DNA of 64,000 nt, taken from NCBI GenBank assembly GCA_963789355.1, contig CAWBKK010000001.1:1-64000 (forward strand), read 5' to 3'. This DNA is from Gaiellasilicea sp963789355. Lineage in GTDB: Bacteria > Actinomycetota > Thermoleophilia > Gaiellales > Gaiellaceae. Below, one piece after another: positions 44,461 to 52,556 of the stretch. Position numbers and translations under genes: made by a program. The notes beneath the pieces are model-generated. The model saw only the letters and a program-made list of their open reading frames with translations, did not search any database and was not told where the DNA came from. How positions within the stretch are numbered: position 1 is the stretch's first letter; every line of letters begins with the position of its first letter.

Positions 44461-45564
44461 GTGCGACGCAAACTCCTCGCCGGCTGTCTCGCTCTTGCCG
44501 GGGCACTCCTGCTTGCCCAGCTGAGCGCACCCGGAGCTGCCCATTCGCTTTCGTGCCCCACTTCGATCGGGCCGATGCCGGCGGCGCCCGTCTTCTCTGC
44601 CGAACTGAGCGCGAAGCAGCGCGAGCTCGGCGCTCCGGCCAGCGTCGACCTCCTCGGCCGCTTCTCCTGGGGGATCTGTCGCGGCACCGGCCCGCGGGTG
44701 GCGCTTGAAGCTCGCGGCTCCGGACGAGAGTTCGAGCCCGCAACAGGCGTGGCGGTCTACCGCCGCGGCACCGCCTTCACCTGCACCCCCACGCTGAATA
44801 CCACCGGTCCCGTCGCCGCCTGCTCTGTCGCCTGGGGAACGGAGGACATCGCCTTCGTCACGACGCCGGCCGAGACGACCGAGTACCGGCTCCGCGTCGG
44901 CCCGCTCGTGAGCGAGACCGTCACCATCACCGTCGCGAGCCCTCGCCCAGAGGAGCACTGTCGGCAGGCAGCGATCAACATGGGCAAGCCACTGCTCACC
45001 GTCGCGCCGGAGCGAGCCCGGATCGTCTTCGGGGAGAGCGTCCGCATCCGCGGCACCTTCGCCGTCGAGCTCTGCGGGCGACTGCTCCATCCCGATTCGC
45101 GGCCGGGAATCGAGTCGCTCAGGTCAGGTGACCGCTTCCCCTACCAGCCGGCCCAGCACGTGCTCGCCGGGCCGGCCAGAGAGCGTGACGGCGCCCTCGT
45201 CTACGAGGTCGCTCCGCCAGAGACAACCGCGTACCGGCTCTTCTACCTCGGCGACTTCGGCGTCTTCACGACGATCGAAGTGGCTCCGAAACTGGAGCTC
45301 ACGATGAGACGGACGAGAGCCGGCCGAGTCTCGGTCAGGGTTCAGGCCTACGCCTCGGGCTCGCTGGCAGGAGCTCAGGTCGAGTTCGAACGTCGAAGCG
45401 GTTCTGGCTGGAAGTACCTGCAGACAGCGACGCTCGACCCAGACCTCACCGCGGTCGCGCGGATCCCGGTCGGCGGCAGCATCGCGATCCGGGCGTCCGT
45501 GCGGGCGACACAGCACTACGCGCCGGCGGTCAGTCCGACGCTGTTCGTCCGCGCCGCGCCCTAG
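44461..45564 (+). CDS. Secreted protein with Ig-like repeats
   Basis: 367 residues from GTG 44461. Signal peptide (LLAGCLALAGALLLAQLSAPGAA), then three beta-rich segments, each with paired Cys or TTEYRLRV/TTAYRLFY strands, which suggests repeated immunoglobulin-like folds; the last segment reads RVSVRVQAYASGSLAGAQVEFERR. Same strand and 51 bases after the GspE/PilB gene. Function not recognised. Confidence 0.7.
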   Translation: MRRKLLAGCLALAGALLLAQLSAPGAAHSLSCPTSIGPMPAAPVFSAELSAKQRELGAPASVDLLGRFSWGICRGTGPRVALEARGSGREFEPATGVAVYRRGTAFTCTPTLNTTGPVAACSVAWGTEDIAFVTTPAETTEYRLRVGPLVSETVTITVASPRPEEHCRQAAINMGKPLLTVAPERARIVFGESVRIRGTFAVELCGRLLHPDSRPGIESLRSGDRFPYQPAQHVLAGPARERDGALVYEVAPPETTAYRLFYLGDFGVFTTIEVAPKLELTMRRTRAGRVSVRVQAYASGSLAGAQVEFERRSGSGWKYLQTATLDPDLTAVARIPVGGSIAIRASVRATQHYAPAVSPTLFVRAAP

Positions 45565-45613
45565 CGGCGGTTCCGCCCTGGTCGGCGCGACCGGTTGGCG
45601 TTAGCGTCCGCCT

Positions 45614-47131
45614 GTGAGCGTGCAGGCTGTAGGGGAGGAGCGCCGGGTCACGCCGTTCGAGCTCCTCTTCGACCTCGTCTTCGTCTTCGCATTCACTCAG
45701 GTCACGACCGTGCTGACGGACGATCCGACGTGGACAGGACTCGCTCATGGGCTGCTGATCCTCACTGCGCTCTGGTGGGCCTGGGCGGCGTTCGCGTGGT
45801 TGACCAACACGGTCGACCCTGGTGAGGACATCGTCTGGGGCGCGTCGCTGGTCGCGATCGCGGCGATGTTCGTCGCCGCGCTGGCCGTCCCCGATGCGTT
45901 CGGGCGGCACGGAGTCGTGTTCGGGATCGCCTTCCTGATCGTCAACGTCATGCACCTGACGCTGTACGCGTTCACGGCCGGCAGCGACCGCGAGCTGCTG
46001 GGGGCGATCCGGCGCGTCGCCCCTATGGCGCTCGGAGGCTCGGCGCTGATCATCGCCGCAGGGTTCACGGAGGGTCCCGTTCGGCCGCTGCTCTGGCTGG
46101 CCGCGCTCGCTATCGCCCTGATCGGGCCCCTCCTCGCCGGGATCGGCGGCTGGCGTCTCGAACCGGCGCACTTCGTCGAGCGTCATGGGCTGATCGTGAT
46201 CATCGCGATCGGTGAGTCGCTGATCGCGATCGGCCTCGGGGCCAGGGAGACGGAGCTCACCGCCGGCGTCGTCGTTGCCGCCGTGCTCGGCCTGGGCATC
46301 GCCGTCTCGTTCTGGCTGGCGTACTTCGACTTCTTCTCGATCCGGGCGCAACAGCTCCTGACGGATCGAAGCGGGCTCGAGCAGATCACCTTCGCTCGCG
46401 ACGTCTTCACCTATCTGCACCTGCCGATGGTCGCGGGCATCGTCCTCTTCGCGTTCGCGATGGAGGCGACGCTCGCCCATCTCGGCGACGACCTCGACCC
46501 GGTCGCAGCCGTCGGCCTCTGTGGAGGCCCCGCCCTCTACCTGCTCGCCTACGTGGCCCTACGCCTGCGGGTGTCGCGCACGGCCGGCGGCGGCCGATTG
46601 GTCGCCGCGCTCGCGTTCGCGGCGCTGTATCCGCTGGCGCTCGTCATCCCTGCCGTCGCGGCACTGTCGCTCGTGGCAGCCGTCTGGGCCGCCTTCCACG
46701 CCTACGAGCTGATCTGGTGGCGCGAAGCCCGCGCGGAGACGCGCGCACGTCGGGTGCCGGCCTCCGTCCTGACAGACCGCTTTTCGTCCGAGTCTCGGCA
46801 GCAGCGTCATCGTCGCTCGTTCTCCGCCGAGGCGAGAAGCTCACGTGCCCGCTCGAGCTCCTCAGCGGGCACGACGATCTCCCGCGGGCCGACGCTCCCT
46901 GCGGCGTCGGTCGCCCCGGCGCCGAGGTCGGTCTGCCGGTGCTCGCACGAGATGCCGTCAGCGCGGAGGAAGCCGCAGATCGTCTCTGCCTCGAACTCAG
47001 TCCCGACGACGGTAAGGCGAACGCCGAGCATCAGCCGGCCCGCCCGCCGACGAGCTGCTCGGACGTGCGCGCGGCGGCCTCTGGGGACGTCGACGAGGCG
47101 GAGAAGACCGCCTCCGGCAGCAGGGCGCTGA
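45614..47131 (+). CDS. Low-temperature requirement A (LtrA) family membrane protein, 3' end suspect
   Basis: Starts RRVTPFELLFDLVFVFAFTQVT, the LtrA signature, with about twelve helices and HGLIVIIAIGESLIAIGLG. True LtrA homology ends near the YELIWWREARAETRAR segment (about 46745). The frame then runs on for some 125 low-quality Arg/Ser-rich residues antisense to two convergent genes. A TGA at 46770-46772 lies exactly one base out of frame, so a single extra base upstream, as elsewhere here, would restore a normal end. Function of the family is unclear. Confidence 0.82.
   Translation: MSVQAVGEERRVTPFELLFDLVFVFAFTQVTTVLTDDPTWTGLAHGLLILTALWWAWAAFAWLTNTVDPGEDIVWGASLVAIAAMFVAALAVPDAFGRHGVVFGIAFLIVNVMHLTLYAFTAGSDRELLGAIRRVAPMALGGSALIIAAGFTEGPVRPLLWLAALAIALIGPLLAGIGGWRLEPAHFVERHGLIVIIAIGESLIAIGLGARETELTAGVVVAAVLGLGIAVSFWLAYFDFFSIRAQQLLTDRSGLEQITFARDVFTYLHLPMVAGIVLFAFAMEATLAHLGDDLDPVAAVGLCGGPALYLLAYVALRLRVSRTAGGGRLVAALAFAALYPLALVIPAVAALSLVAAVWAAFHAYELIWWREARAETRARRVPASVLTDRFSSESRQQRHRRSFSAEARSSRARSSSSAGTTISRGPTLPAASVAPAPRSVCRCSHEMPSARRKPQIVSASNSVPTTVRRTPSISRPARRRAARTCARRPLGTSTRRRRPPPAAGR
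46807..47031 (-). CDS. DUF2007-like small protein
   Basis: 74 residues: VRLTVVGTEFEAETICGFLRADGISCEHRQ then GPREIVVPAEELERARELL. This is the pattern of the putative signal-transducing DUF2007 domain (beta-alpha-beta, ACT-like). ATG shares one base with the formamidase TGA, so it is translationally coupled. Confidence 0.75.
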   Translation of the reverse strand: MLGVRLTVVGTEFEAETICGFLRADGISCEHRQTDLGAGATDAAGSVGPREIVVPAEELERARELLASAENERR

Positions 47132-48029
47132 CGATGTACTGGCCGCCGTCGACGATCTCGGAGATCTTGAGATCGACGACGAGGCTGCAGAGCAGGTAGG
47201 CGTCCTCCGGGCTCAGGTCGTACGACGCTGTGAGGTGGAGGATCATCGCCCGGATCGCGTCCTGTGAGGCTGCGTAGAGGTCGCCGCTCACGCCGGTCGT
47301 GGCGAAGAACGGCGCCGTGTCGACGTGAGGGGTGAGCGGCGCCGGGGTGCGGAACTGCGGCCCGGGAATCGAACGCCCCTGCTCGAGCGTGAAACGGAGC
47401 GCGGCGAACATCGGCGCCTCGATGCCCGTGACGCACACCTCGCCGTCGCCCTGCGCGGCATGCGCGTCGCCGCAGGAGAACCGCGCCTGCTCGACCTGCA
47501 CGGGCAAGTAGAGCGTCGAGCCCTTGACGAGCTGGCGGATGTCCATGTTGCCGCCGAACGTGCCGGGCGGCGCCACCGACTGCGCGATCGCGCCGGCTGG
47601 GCAGACGCCCATGGTCCCGAAGTAGGGCGCGAGCGGGATCGCGATGTCGTCGCGCAGGTGGGCGACATCACCGTCCGTGAGGTCGAACGTCCGGACGTAG
47701 GCGTCGGGGAAGTCCTCCGGGAGGAGGCCGGCACCGGGAATCACGCCGGTCCAGCCCCAGCCCTGCGTATGGACGTCGAGAACTTCGATCGCAAGGGTGT
47801 CGCCCGGCTCGGCGTCGTTGATCCCGATCGGACCGGTGAGCGGGTACGCGCGATCCCAGTCGAAGTCGGCGAGCGCGCTCGAGTCGGAGTCGGGCCCAAC
47901 CTGGTTGTCGCTCACGTCTCGCGTCCACAGAACGACGGTGTCGCCGGAGTCGACGACGAGCACCGGCTCGTTCGCGACGTCCCACTTGTAGTGCACGTTC
48001 TCGTCGGACAGGTAGTGCGTGCGCGGCAT
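47031..48029 (-). CDS. Acetamidase/formamidase
   Basis: 332 residues from ATG 48029 with GGAGGTAA upstream. Family blocks: GDTVVLWTRDVSDNQVG, PLTGPIGINDAEPGDTL, GWGWTGVIPGAGLL, the metal-ligand block FSCGDAHAAQGDGEVCVTGIEAP and a C-terminal DAYLLCSLVVDLKISEIVDG. Hydrolyses short amides to release ammonia. Second gene of the small operon preceded by regulatory element f. Confidence 0.92.
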   Translation of the reverse strand: MPRTHYLSDENVHYKWDVANEPVLVVDSGDTVVLWTRDVSDNQVGPDSDSSALADFDWDRAYPLTGPIGINDAEPGDTLAIEVLDVHTQGWGWTGVIPGAGLLPEDFPDAYVRTFDLTDGDVAHLRDDIAIPLAPYFGTMGVCPAGAIAQSVAPPGTFGGNMDIRQLVKGSTLYLPVQVEQARFSCGDAHAAQGDGEVCVTGIEAPMFAALRFTLEQGRSIPGPQFRTPAPLTPHVDTAPFFATTGVSGDLYAASQDAIRAMILHLTASYDLSPEDAYLLCSLVVDLKISEIVDGGQYIVSALLPEAVFSASSTSPEAAARTSEQLVGGRAG

Positions 48030-48033
48030 CGAG

Positions 48034-48162
48034 TTACCTCCAGACTTCGGTTGCGAGTTGGCCGCCACGACGCCGGTGACGTGCGAACAGCAGGCCGTCC
48101 ATCGCCAACGTGCCGATCGCGCCGGCGATGAGCCCGCGGGTGATAGCGACGACCGGTGTCAT
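48034..48162 (-). CDS. 42-residue membrane peptide, apparently truncated
   Basis: ATG 48162 with GGAGG upstream, so it is translated. Sequence RGLIAGAIGTLAMDGLLFARHRRRGGQL matches the N-terminus of a longer actinobacterial membrane family (pattern RGxxAGAxGTLAMD then RYRRGGG), of which the remaining part is missing. Either a remnant or a leader peptide: its stop lies just before the formamidase ribosome site. Confidence 0.5.
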   Translation of the reverse strand: MTPVVAITRGLIAGAIGTLAMDGLLFARHRRRGGQLATEVWR

Positions 48163-48235
48163 TCGCGCACCTCCAGGTCGTGGACTCCGATTCACACGGC
48201 CAGCATCATCTCACCGGCGAGGTGTCGCACCCGTG

Positions 48236-48272
48236 GGAGTCCCGGGTTCCATCACTGGTCAATCGGCCGGAG
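48236..48272 (-). promoter_or_regulatory. Shared direct-repeat element f
   Basis: On the minus strand: CCGG, then 12 bases start-to-start to GACCAGTG (half-sites 48267-48270 and 48255-48258). The third block is weak (GGGACTCC; a better GGGTGCGAC lies at 48224-48232). It is 91 bases before the 42-codon ORF and formamidase. The rest of the 342-base gap 48163-48504 holds no gene I can see. Confidence 0.5.
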
Positions 48273-48504
48273 TAGCTCATCCACGGGTCCGCGAAGTCCG
48301 GCGGCTGGGGCAGCGGGCGGTTCCACGAGTCGATTCGAGGCGAGGGGATCGCGCCCGGCTGCGGTCGGGGGAGTCAGCCGGGCGCGGTCGGCGCATCATT
48401 GCCAGCCGCGGCGCCGAAGTCTTGACGCAGCTTGATCAGCGAGCACAACACCACCGTCCACAGAGATTCGTCCACACGCATCCCCCTTCGCCTGACGCGT
48501 GTGG

Positions 48505-49137
48505 TCAGATGATGCCGCGGCCTCGAGCGTGCGCGACAGCCTCGAGCCGCGAGTGCGCACCGAGGCCCTGAAGCAATCCTCGGACGTGGTTCCGAACCGT
48601 CACCGGCGCGATACTGAGCCGCTGGGCAATCTGATCGGTCGAGCAGCCGGCCGCCAGCAGCGCCAGCACTTCGTGCTGTCTCGGCGTGAGCATCGGCGAG
48701 CTCGAAGCTGGGTCCGGGACCTTTGAACCGACATCGACGAGGCCGAACACCCCGATCGCGCGGCCGCCGTCTTCCAGGCGAACCGAGTCGAGCTCGACTG
48801 CGCTGCGACCCCCGTCCTGGAGGAGCAGGATCGTGCCGTAGCTGGTGGATCTGGCGTCGCCGAGGATCTTCTTCGTGAACTGCTCTCGCACCGACCGGCG
48901 CGCCTCGGGAGCCACCACGTTCAGGTAGTGCTGACCGCGACGGTCACCGAACGTCTCGAGTGCCGCGACGTTCAGCCAGCGGATCTCGCCGTCGCGGTCG
49001 AGGATGACAGCCGGCATGGGTAGTTCGGCGAGCGCCGCTGCAGCGTCGACAGGCAGACGGCGAAACTGGTCAGCGACCTCCGCAGCCGCGCTCGTTGGTT
49101 GTGACCTGGTCACCGTCGGCCGACACTCCATGGGCAC
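48505..49137 (-). CDS. PAS-LuxR transcriptional regulator
   Basis: 210 residues. N-terminal PAS-like domain (LPMPAVILDRDGEIRWLNVAA, a LOV/PAS-type strand order, then QHYLNVVAPEARRSVREQF) and C-terminal LuxR/NarL HTH (LTPRQHEVLALLAAGCSTDQ, then IAQRLSIAPVTVRNHVRGLL). No receiver domain, so it probably senses a ligand or redox state directly by PAS. It sits within the element-bearing island, and is the best candidate for the regulator of those promoters (inference). Confidence 0.9.
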   Translation of the reverse strand: MPMECRPTVTRSQPTSAAAEVADQFRRLPVDAAAALAELPMPAVILDRDGEIRWLNVAALETFGDRRGQHYLNVVAPEARRSVREQFTKKILGDARSTSYGTILLLQDGGRSAVELDSVRLEDGGRAIGVFGLVDVGSKVPDPASSSPMLTPRQHEVLALLAAGCSTDQIAQRLSIAPVTVRNHVRGLLQGLGAHSRLEAVAHARGRGII

Positions 49138-49262
49138 TCTTCCGCGTGGCCGCGCGCGCTCCTCGAGCCGCAGATGGGACAGCTGTACGAGGCTCGTTTT
49201 CGTAGGAGGGCCCAGGCAAAGAACATCGCCGCGATGCCGTTCGTGAGCGTCAAGGCCGTCAT
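49110..49262 (-). CDS. 50-residue membrane-anchored zinc-ribbon protein
   Basis: ATG 49262. One helix (LTNGIAAMFFAWALLRKRA), then CPICGSRSARGHAEECPW, a C-x2-C...H...C zinc ligand set. Known pattern of a small actinobacterial family; function unknown. Overlaps the regulator's start by 28 bases. Confidence 0.6.
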   Translation of the reverse strand: MTALTLTNGIAAMFFAWALLRKRASYSCPICGSRSARGHAEECPWSVGRR

Positions 49263-49299
49263 GGCCGAAGCGTCGTGGGATCCGTCGTACGGCGAACTC

Positions 49300-49959
49300 T
49301 CACGACGCACTTTCCCTTCCGAAGAGGGAGACGAACAGGAGAAAGACGTTGAGGATGTCGAGGAAGATCGAGGCGGCGAGTAGCGGGGCGGCCCGAATGT
49401 CGGTGCTTTGCCGTAGGCGCTGGAAGTCATACGCGGTCAGCCCGGCGAAGATGACGAGGCCGGCGATCGAGTAGATGAGCGCCCCGTTGGGGATCTCGAC
49501 GAAGATCGTCACGATGCCGAAGGCGATCAGCGCGAGCAACGCCCAGAAGAGGGCCCGGGCGAGAGCGGAGAGGTCGCGGCGCGTCGCGTACCCTGCGGCT
49601 CCGAAGCCGGCCACGAAGAGTGCGGCGGCCGCCCCGGCCAGCCAGACCGCCCGTGGATCCGTCGACGCGTAGTGCGCGATCGTCGGCGCCGTGGCCAGGC
49701 CCATGACCGCACCGAACGCGAACAGCAGCGTGATCGCTCCCTGCGGGGACCGCTCGGCGACCGCGTTGAGCGCAAGCAGCAGGGCAAGTGAGCCGAGGAA
49801 GCACCCCAAGCCCCACCCGTAGGCAAGGTCGCGGCCGACGTAGGCGCCGAGCGCGAAGAACCCCGCGGTCAGCGCGACGAGCCCCATCGTGTGGCCGAGC
49901 AGCGTCCGTGCTTCGTCGTGGGCCAGGTCCGGCTGGGCTGCGGTGGTCTCGGAGACCAT
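49300..49959 (-). CDS. Bax inhibitor-1 (BI-1/YccA) family membrane protein
   Basis: 219 residues from ATG 49959 with GGAG upstream. Seven helices; LLGHTMGLVALTAGFFALGAYVG near the N-terminus and the C-terminal LTAYDFQRLRQ...ASIFLDILNVFLLFVSLFG are the BI-1 hallmarks. Family members are pH-sensitive Ca2+ leak channels or stress modulators. First gene of a unit with the zinc-ribbon and PAS-LuxR genes. Confidence 0.9.
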   Translation of the reverse strand: MVSETTAAQPDLAHDEARTLLGHTMGLVALTAGFFALGAYVGRDLAYGWGLGCFLGSLALLLALNAVAERSPQGAITLLFAFGAVMGLATAPTIAHYASTDPRAVWLAGAAAALFVAGFGAAGYATRRDLSALARALFWALLALIAFGIVTIFVEIPNGALIYSIAGLVIFAGLTAYDFQRLRQSTDIRAAPLLAASIFLDILNVFLLFVSLFGRESAS

Positions 49960-50013
49960 GGTCGCTCCTTTCGTCGATCGAGAACGAACGAAGAGTCGCC
50001 GTTCGCGCACAGC

Positions 50014-50052
50014 GTCGCGCCCGCGCACACCCCTGGTCGTCCCACTGGTCGG
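50014..50052 (-). promoter_or_regulatory. Shared direct-repeat element b (Bax inhibitor/regulator unit)
   Basis: Minus strand: GACCAGTG and GACCAGGG with 12-base start spacing (plus-strand CTGG at 50045-50048 and 50033-50036), then 10 bases to GGGCGCGAC (50014-50022). 72 bases before the Bax inhibitor start. The cleanest copy in the set. Confidence 0.7.
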
Positions 50053-50123
50053 CAGGTGGCCGGTCAGCCGTCGCCACACGACCTGGGCGTGAACCAGTGG
50101 CGTACGCCGGGGCGTGGCGCCCC

Positions 50124-50204
50124 TCAGCCGCCGTTCAGGAACGCATCGGCAGGTGCGAGTTCGGGATGCGGTGCGCCGGCTCGCCGCAGACGGGTGGGAT
50201 GCAC
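50124..50204 (-). CDS. 26-residue small ORF with strong ribosome site (tentative)
   Basis: GTG 50204 preceded by GGAGGAG; product begins VHPTRLRRAGAPHPELAP and ends at TGA 50124. Its start lies 57 bases downstream of partial element j on the same strand, the same arrangement as the other genes of the set. Otherwise 49960-50406 has no recognisable gene. Confidence 0.35.
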   Translation of the reverse strand: MHPTRLRRAGAPHPELAPADAFLNGG

Positions 50205-50260
50205 GATCTCCTCCTTCGTGGGCTACGCGTCTCGCCCCACGTTGGCTCCACGGCGGCCCG

Positions 50261-50283
50261 GTCGCGCCCGTGGGATCCCCTGG
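50261..50283 (-). promoter_or_regulatory. Shared element j (partial)
   Basis: Minus strand CCAGGGG (CTGG at 50280-50283 on plus), 10 bases, then GGGCGCGAC (50261-50269). The upstream half-site is not conserved. Drives, if real, the 26-codon ORF. Confidence 0.45.
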
Positions 50284-50315
50284 CGCCCGGGCCTCCAGGG
50301 CACGGCGCGCCGCGA

Positions 50316-50352
50316 CGCCAGTGCGCCGACCAGGGCACGCCACGGAGGCGAA
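50316..50352 (+). promoter_or_regulatory. Shared direct-repeat element g (82-residue protein gene)
   Basis: CCAGTG at 50318 and ACCAGGG with CCAG at 50330, spacing 12; 10 bases later GGAGGCGAA (50344-50352). It lies 55-90 bases before ATG 50407. Confidence 0.65.
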
Positions 50353-50406
50353 GGATTCGCCCGGGCGCGACGCTCGACCGAACAGGCTTCGGAAGGAGGA
50401 ACCTCG

Positions 50407-50655
50407 ATGGCAGAGACCGTGACAACTACCCGAAGAGAACTGGCGCATCGTTCGAACGATGGTTTGGACGTGACCCTCGTCTGGGTCCGCGAAGCCGGTC
50501 AGGACGAGGCCGTTGTCTGCGTCTGCGACTGGCGGGAAGGCGCGTACTTCGAGATCCCGGCCGAGCCCTACCTCGCGCTGGACGTCTACCGGCATCCGTT
50601 CGCCTACCGCGACTTCAGCTCGGTCGACTACCAGGATGGACGCATGGCGGCGTAG
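50407..50655 (+). CDS. Small uncharacterised acidic protein
   Basis: 82 residues from ATG 50407 with AAGGAGG upstream. VTLVWVREAGQDEAVVCVCDWREG followed by YFEIPAEPYLALDVYRHPFAY: a small beta-rich fold with paired Cys. Resembles small actinobacterial proteins seen near stress genes; function unknown. Confidence 0.7.
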   Translation: MAETVTTTRRELAHRSNDGLDVTLVWVREAGQDEAVVCVCDWREGAYFEIPAEPYLALDVYRHPFAYRDFSSVDYQDGRMAA

Positions 50656-50657
50656 CC

Positions 50658-50694
50658 GGCCAGGAAGCGCGCCAGGCCTTCGACTGGCGCCTCT
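50658..50694 (+). promoter_or_regulatory. Shared direct-repeat element h (VOC gene)
   Basis: CCAG at 50660 and CCAG at 50672, spacing 12, then 10 bases to GGCGCC (50686). It starts right after the stop of the previous gene and ends 49 bases before the VOC ATG. Confidence 0.55.
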
Positions 50695-50742
50695 CCGACC
50701 CGAGCCCAACGAGACTGAAGGCTCCCGATCAAGGAGAACACC

Positions 50743-51423
50743 ATGAGCAGCACGCACTCGCGCGAGGACAATGCGCCCAAGGCCGGTGAAGCCGCGACCG
50801 TCGACCTGAAGCTCGAAGCCGTGGTCATCCCGGTGACGGACGTCGACCGGGCGAAGGCGTTCTACGAGGGCCTCGGGTGGAGGCTCGACGCCGACTTCGC
50901 CTTCGACAACGGCTTCCGGGTCGTCCAGTTCACGCCGCCCGGCTCGCCGGCCTCGGTGCAGTTCGGCGCCAGCATCACCTCGGCCGAGCCCGGCTCGGCC
51001 CAGGGGCTGTACCTGATCGTCTCCGACGTGCAGGTCGCTCGCGACGAGCTCGCCTCCCGCGGTGTCGAGGTCAGCGACGTCTTCCACGCGGGGACACCGG
51101 GCGCTCAGTTCCAGGTCAACGAGACCGGCGACCGCATCGGGGGACGCCCCGCCGATCGGGCGAGCTACGGCTCTTTCGCCACCTTCACCGACCCGGATGG
51201 CAACGGCTGGCTGCTGCAGGAGATCACGACACGACTGCCGGGACGGGTCGACGGCGAGGCGGCCTACTCGTCCGCGGGAGACCTGTCCGAGGCCCTGCGG
51301 CGCGCGGCCGATGCCCACGGCGAGCACGAGAAACGGGCCGGAGGCAAGTACGACGTCAACTGGCCCGAGTGGTACGCGGAGTACATGTTCGCAGAGCGAC
51401 TCGGGACCGAGCTGCCGCAGTAG
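50743..51423 (+). CDS. VOC (glyoxalase/dioxygenase fold) protein
   Basis: 226 residues, AAGGAG upstream of ATG 50743. One VOC module: KLEAVVIPVTDVDRAKAFYEGLGWRLD, GLYLIVSDVQVARDELASRGVEV, and FATFTDPDGNGWLLQEITTRLPG with the usual metal-ligand Glu. A C-terminal helical tail (LSEALRRAADAHGEHEKRAGGKYDVNW) extends it. Substrate unknown. Confidence 0.88.
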   Translation: MSSTHSREDNAPKAGEAATVDLKLEAVVIPVTDVDRAKAFYEGLGWRLDADFAFDNGFRVVQFTPPGSPASVQFGASITSAEPGSAQGLYLIVSDVQVARDELASRGVEVSDVFHAGTPGAQFQVNETGDRIGGRPADRASYGSFATFTDPDGNGWLLQEITTRLPGRVDGEAAYSSAGDLSEALRRAADAHGEHEKRAGGKYDVNWPEWYAEYMFAERLGTELPQ

Positions 51424-51514
51424 ACGACCAGCATCCACGAACACCACCTCGCCCCGAGGGGTCGGCGGGCGAGATCGTCGAACGTTGGCAGGCCGCGCTA
51501 GTGCGTCTCGAAGA

Positions 51515-52069
51515 TCACTGAGGATGCACCGGATCCGCGCTCCGCTGCCCGGGCGCTCCGGTCGGCTCCTGCCGCGGCAGCACCCAATCGGGCCGCACGA
51601 AATGACAGGTGTAGCCGTTCGGGTAGCGCTCGAGGTAGTCCTGGTGCTCCGGCTCGGCCTCCCAGAACGGCCCTGCCGGCGACACCTCGGTCACGACCTT
51701 CCCCGGCCAAAGGCCCGAGGCCTCGACGTCGGCGATCGTCTCCTCGGCAACCTGACGCTGCTCGTCGTCGAGATAGAAGATCGCCGACCGGTAGCTCGTC
51801 CCGATGTCGTTGCCCTGCCGATTCAGTGTGGTCGGATCGTGAATCTGGAACGAGAACTCGAGCAGCTCGCGGTATGAGGTTTGCTCGGGATCGAAAACGA
51901 CCTCGATCGCCTCCGCGTGCGAGCCGTGATTGCGGTACGTCGCATTCGGAACGTCACCGCCGCTGTAGCCGACCCGCGTCGACAGCACGCCCGGCCGTCT
52001 CCGGAAGAGATCCTGCATGCCCCAGAAGCACCCGCCAGCAAGAATCGCCTTCTCGACTCGATCGTTCAT
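51515..52069 (-). CDS. msrA: Peptide methionine-S-sulfoxide reductase
   Basis: 184 residues from ATG 52069 with AAGGAG upstream. Catalytic GGCFWGMQDLFRRRPGV, GYSGGDVPNATYRNHGSHAEAIEV, FQIHDPTTLNRQGNDIGTSYRS and the end block EHQDYLERYPNGYTCHF. Repairs oxidised methionine; fits an oxidative-stress island. Preceded by element c. Confidence 0.96.
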   Translation of the reverse strand: MNDRVEKAILAGGCFWGMQDLFRRRPGVLSTRVGYSGGDVPNATYRNHGSHAEAIEVVFDPEQTSYRELLEFSFQIHDPTTLNRQGNDIGTSYRSAIFYLDDEQRQVAEETIADVEASGLWPGKVVTEVSPAGPFWEAEPEHQDYLERYPNGYTCHFVRPDWVLPRQEPTGAPGQRSADPVHPQ

Positions 52070-52134
52070 CTCCCACTCCTTCGCATCGTGGTTCACAGTA
52101 GCCAGCTGAGTGAGAGTCGCGCGTCCGGGAGCTG

Positions 52135-52172
52135 ATCGCCTCCGTCGCATGCACTGGTCGAACGACTGGTGT
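52135..52172 (-). promoter_or_regulatory. Shared direct-repeat element c (msrA)
   Basis: Minus strand: ACCAGT and GACCAGTG, 12-base spacing (plus-strand CTGG at 52166 and 52154), then 10 bases to GGAGGCGAT (52135-52143). 66-85 bases before the msrA ATG. Confidence 0.65.
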
Positions 52173-52220
52173 CGAGCAAGAGGCTGCGGCGGCCCAGTCG
52201 CGCCCGGTGCCGCGAGCGAA

Positions 52221-52257
52221 CACCCGGGAGCGGACCAGTGCAGTCCACGGGCGCGAC
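52221..52257 (+). promoter_or_regulatory. Shared direct-repeat element i (52323 gene)
   Basis: CCCG at 52223 (degenerate first half-site), GACCAGTG with CCAG at 52235, then 10 bases to GGGCGCGAC (52249-52257). It lies 66 bases before ATG 52323 and is back to back with element c. Confidence 0.6.
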
Positions 52258-52322
52258 CCGGACGCGGAACGACCATGATTCGTCACATCACTCGCTTGAC
52301 TCGTTGTCGAACAGGAGAGGTC

Positions 52323-52556
52323 ATGCTGAGCTATCCACTCAGCTGGATACCCGCAGCAACCGTCATCGTGGTGCTCGCTCTTCTCAACGCCTATCTCGTG
52401 CTGATCGCGGTCGCGGTCCTCGCTCTGCTTGCGCTCGCGGCGACGCTCGGTCTGATCTGGCTGGCGGCAGTAGAGCTCGCCGCGCTCGGTCGTCGAGCGG
52501 CAGCCGGAGGGTGGCCCGGGGAGGCCGATCGTCTCCGGGGCACGGCGGTGCGATGA
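52323..52556 (+). CDS. Small two-helix membrane protein
   Basis: 77 residues from ATG 52323 with GGAGAGG upstream (an ATG at 52275 could add 16 residues). Two adjoining hydrophobic helices (IPAATVIVVLALLNAYLVLIA; LALLALAATLGLIWLAAVEL), then a short charged tail. Stop overlaps the next ATG as ATGA. Confidence 0.65.
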   Translation: MLSYPLSWIPAATVIVVLALLNAYLVLIAVAVLALLALAATLGLIWLAAVELAALGRRAAAGGWPGEADRLRGTAVR

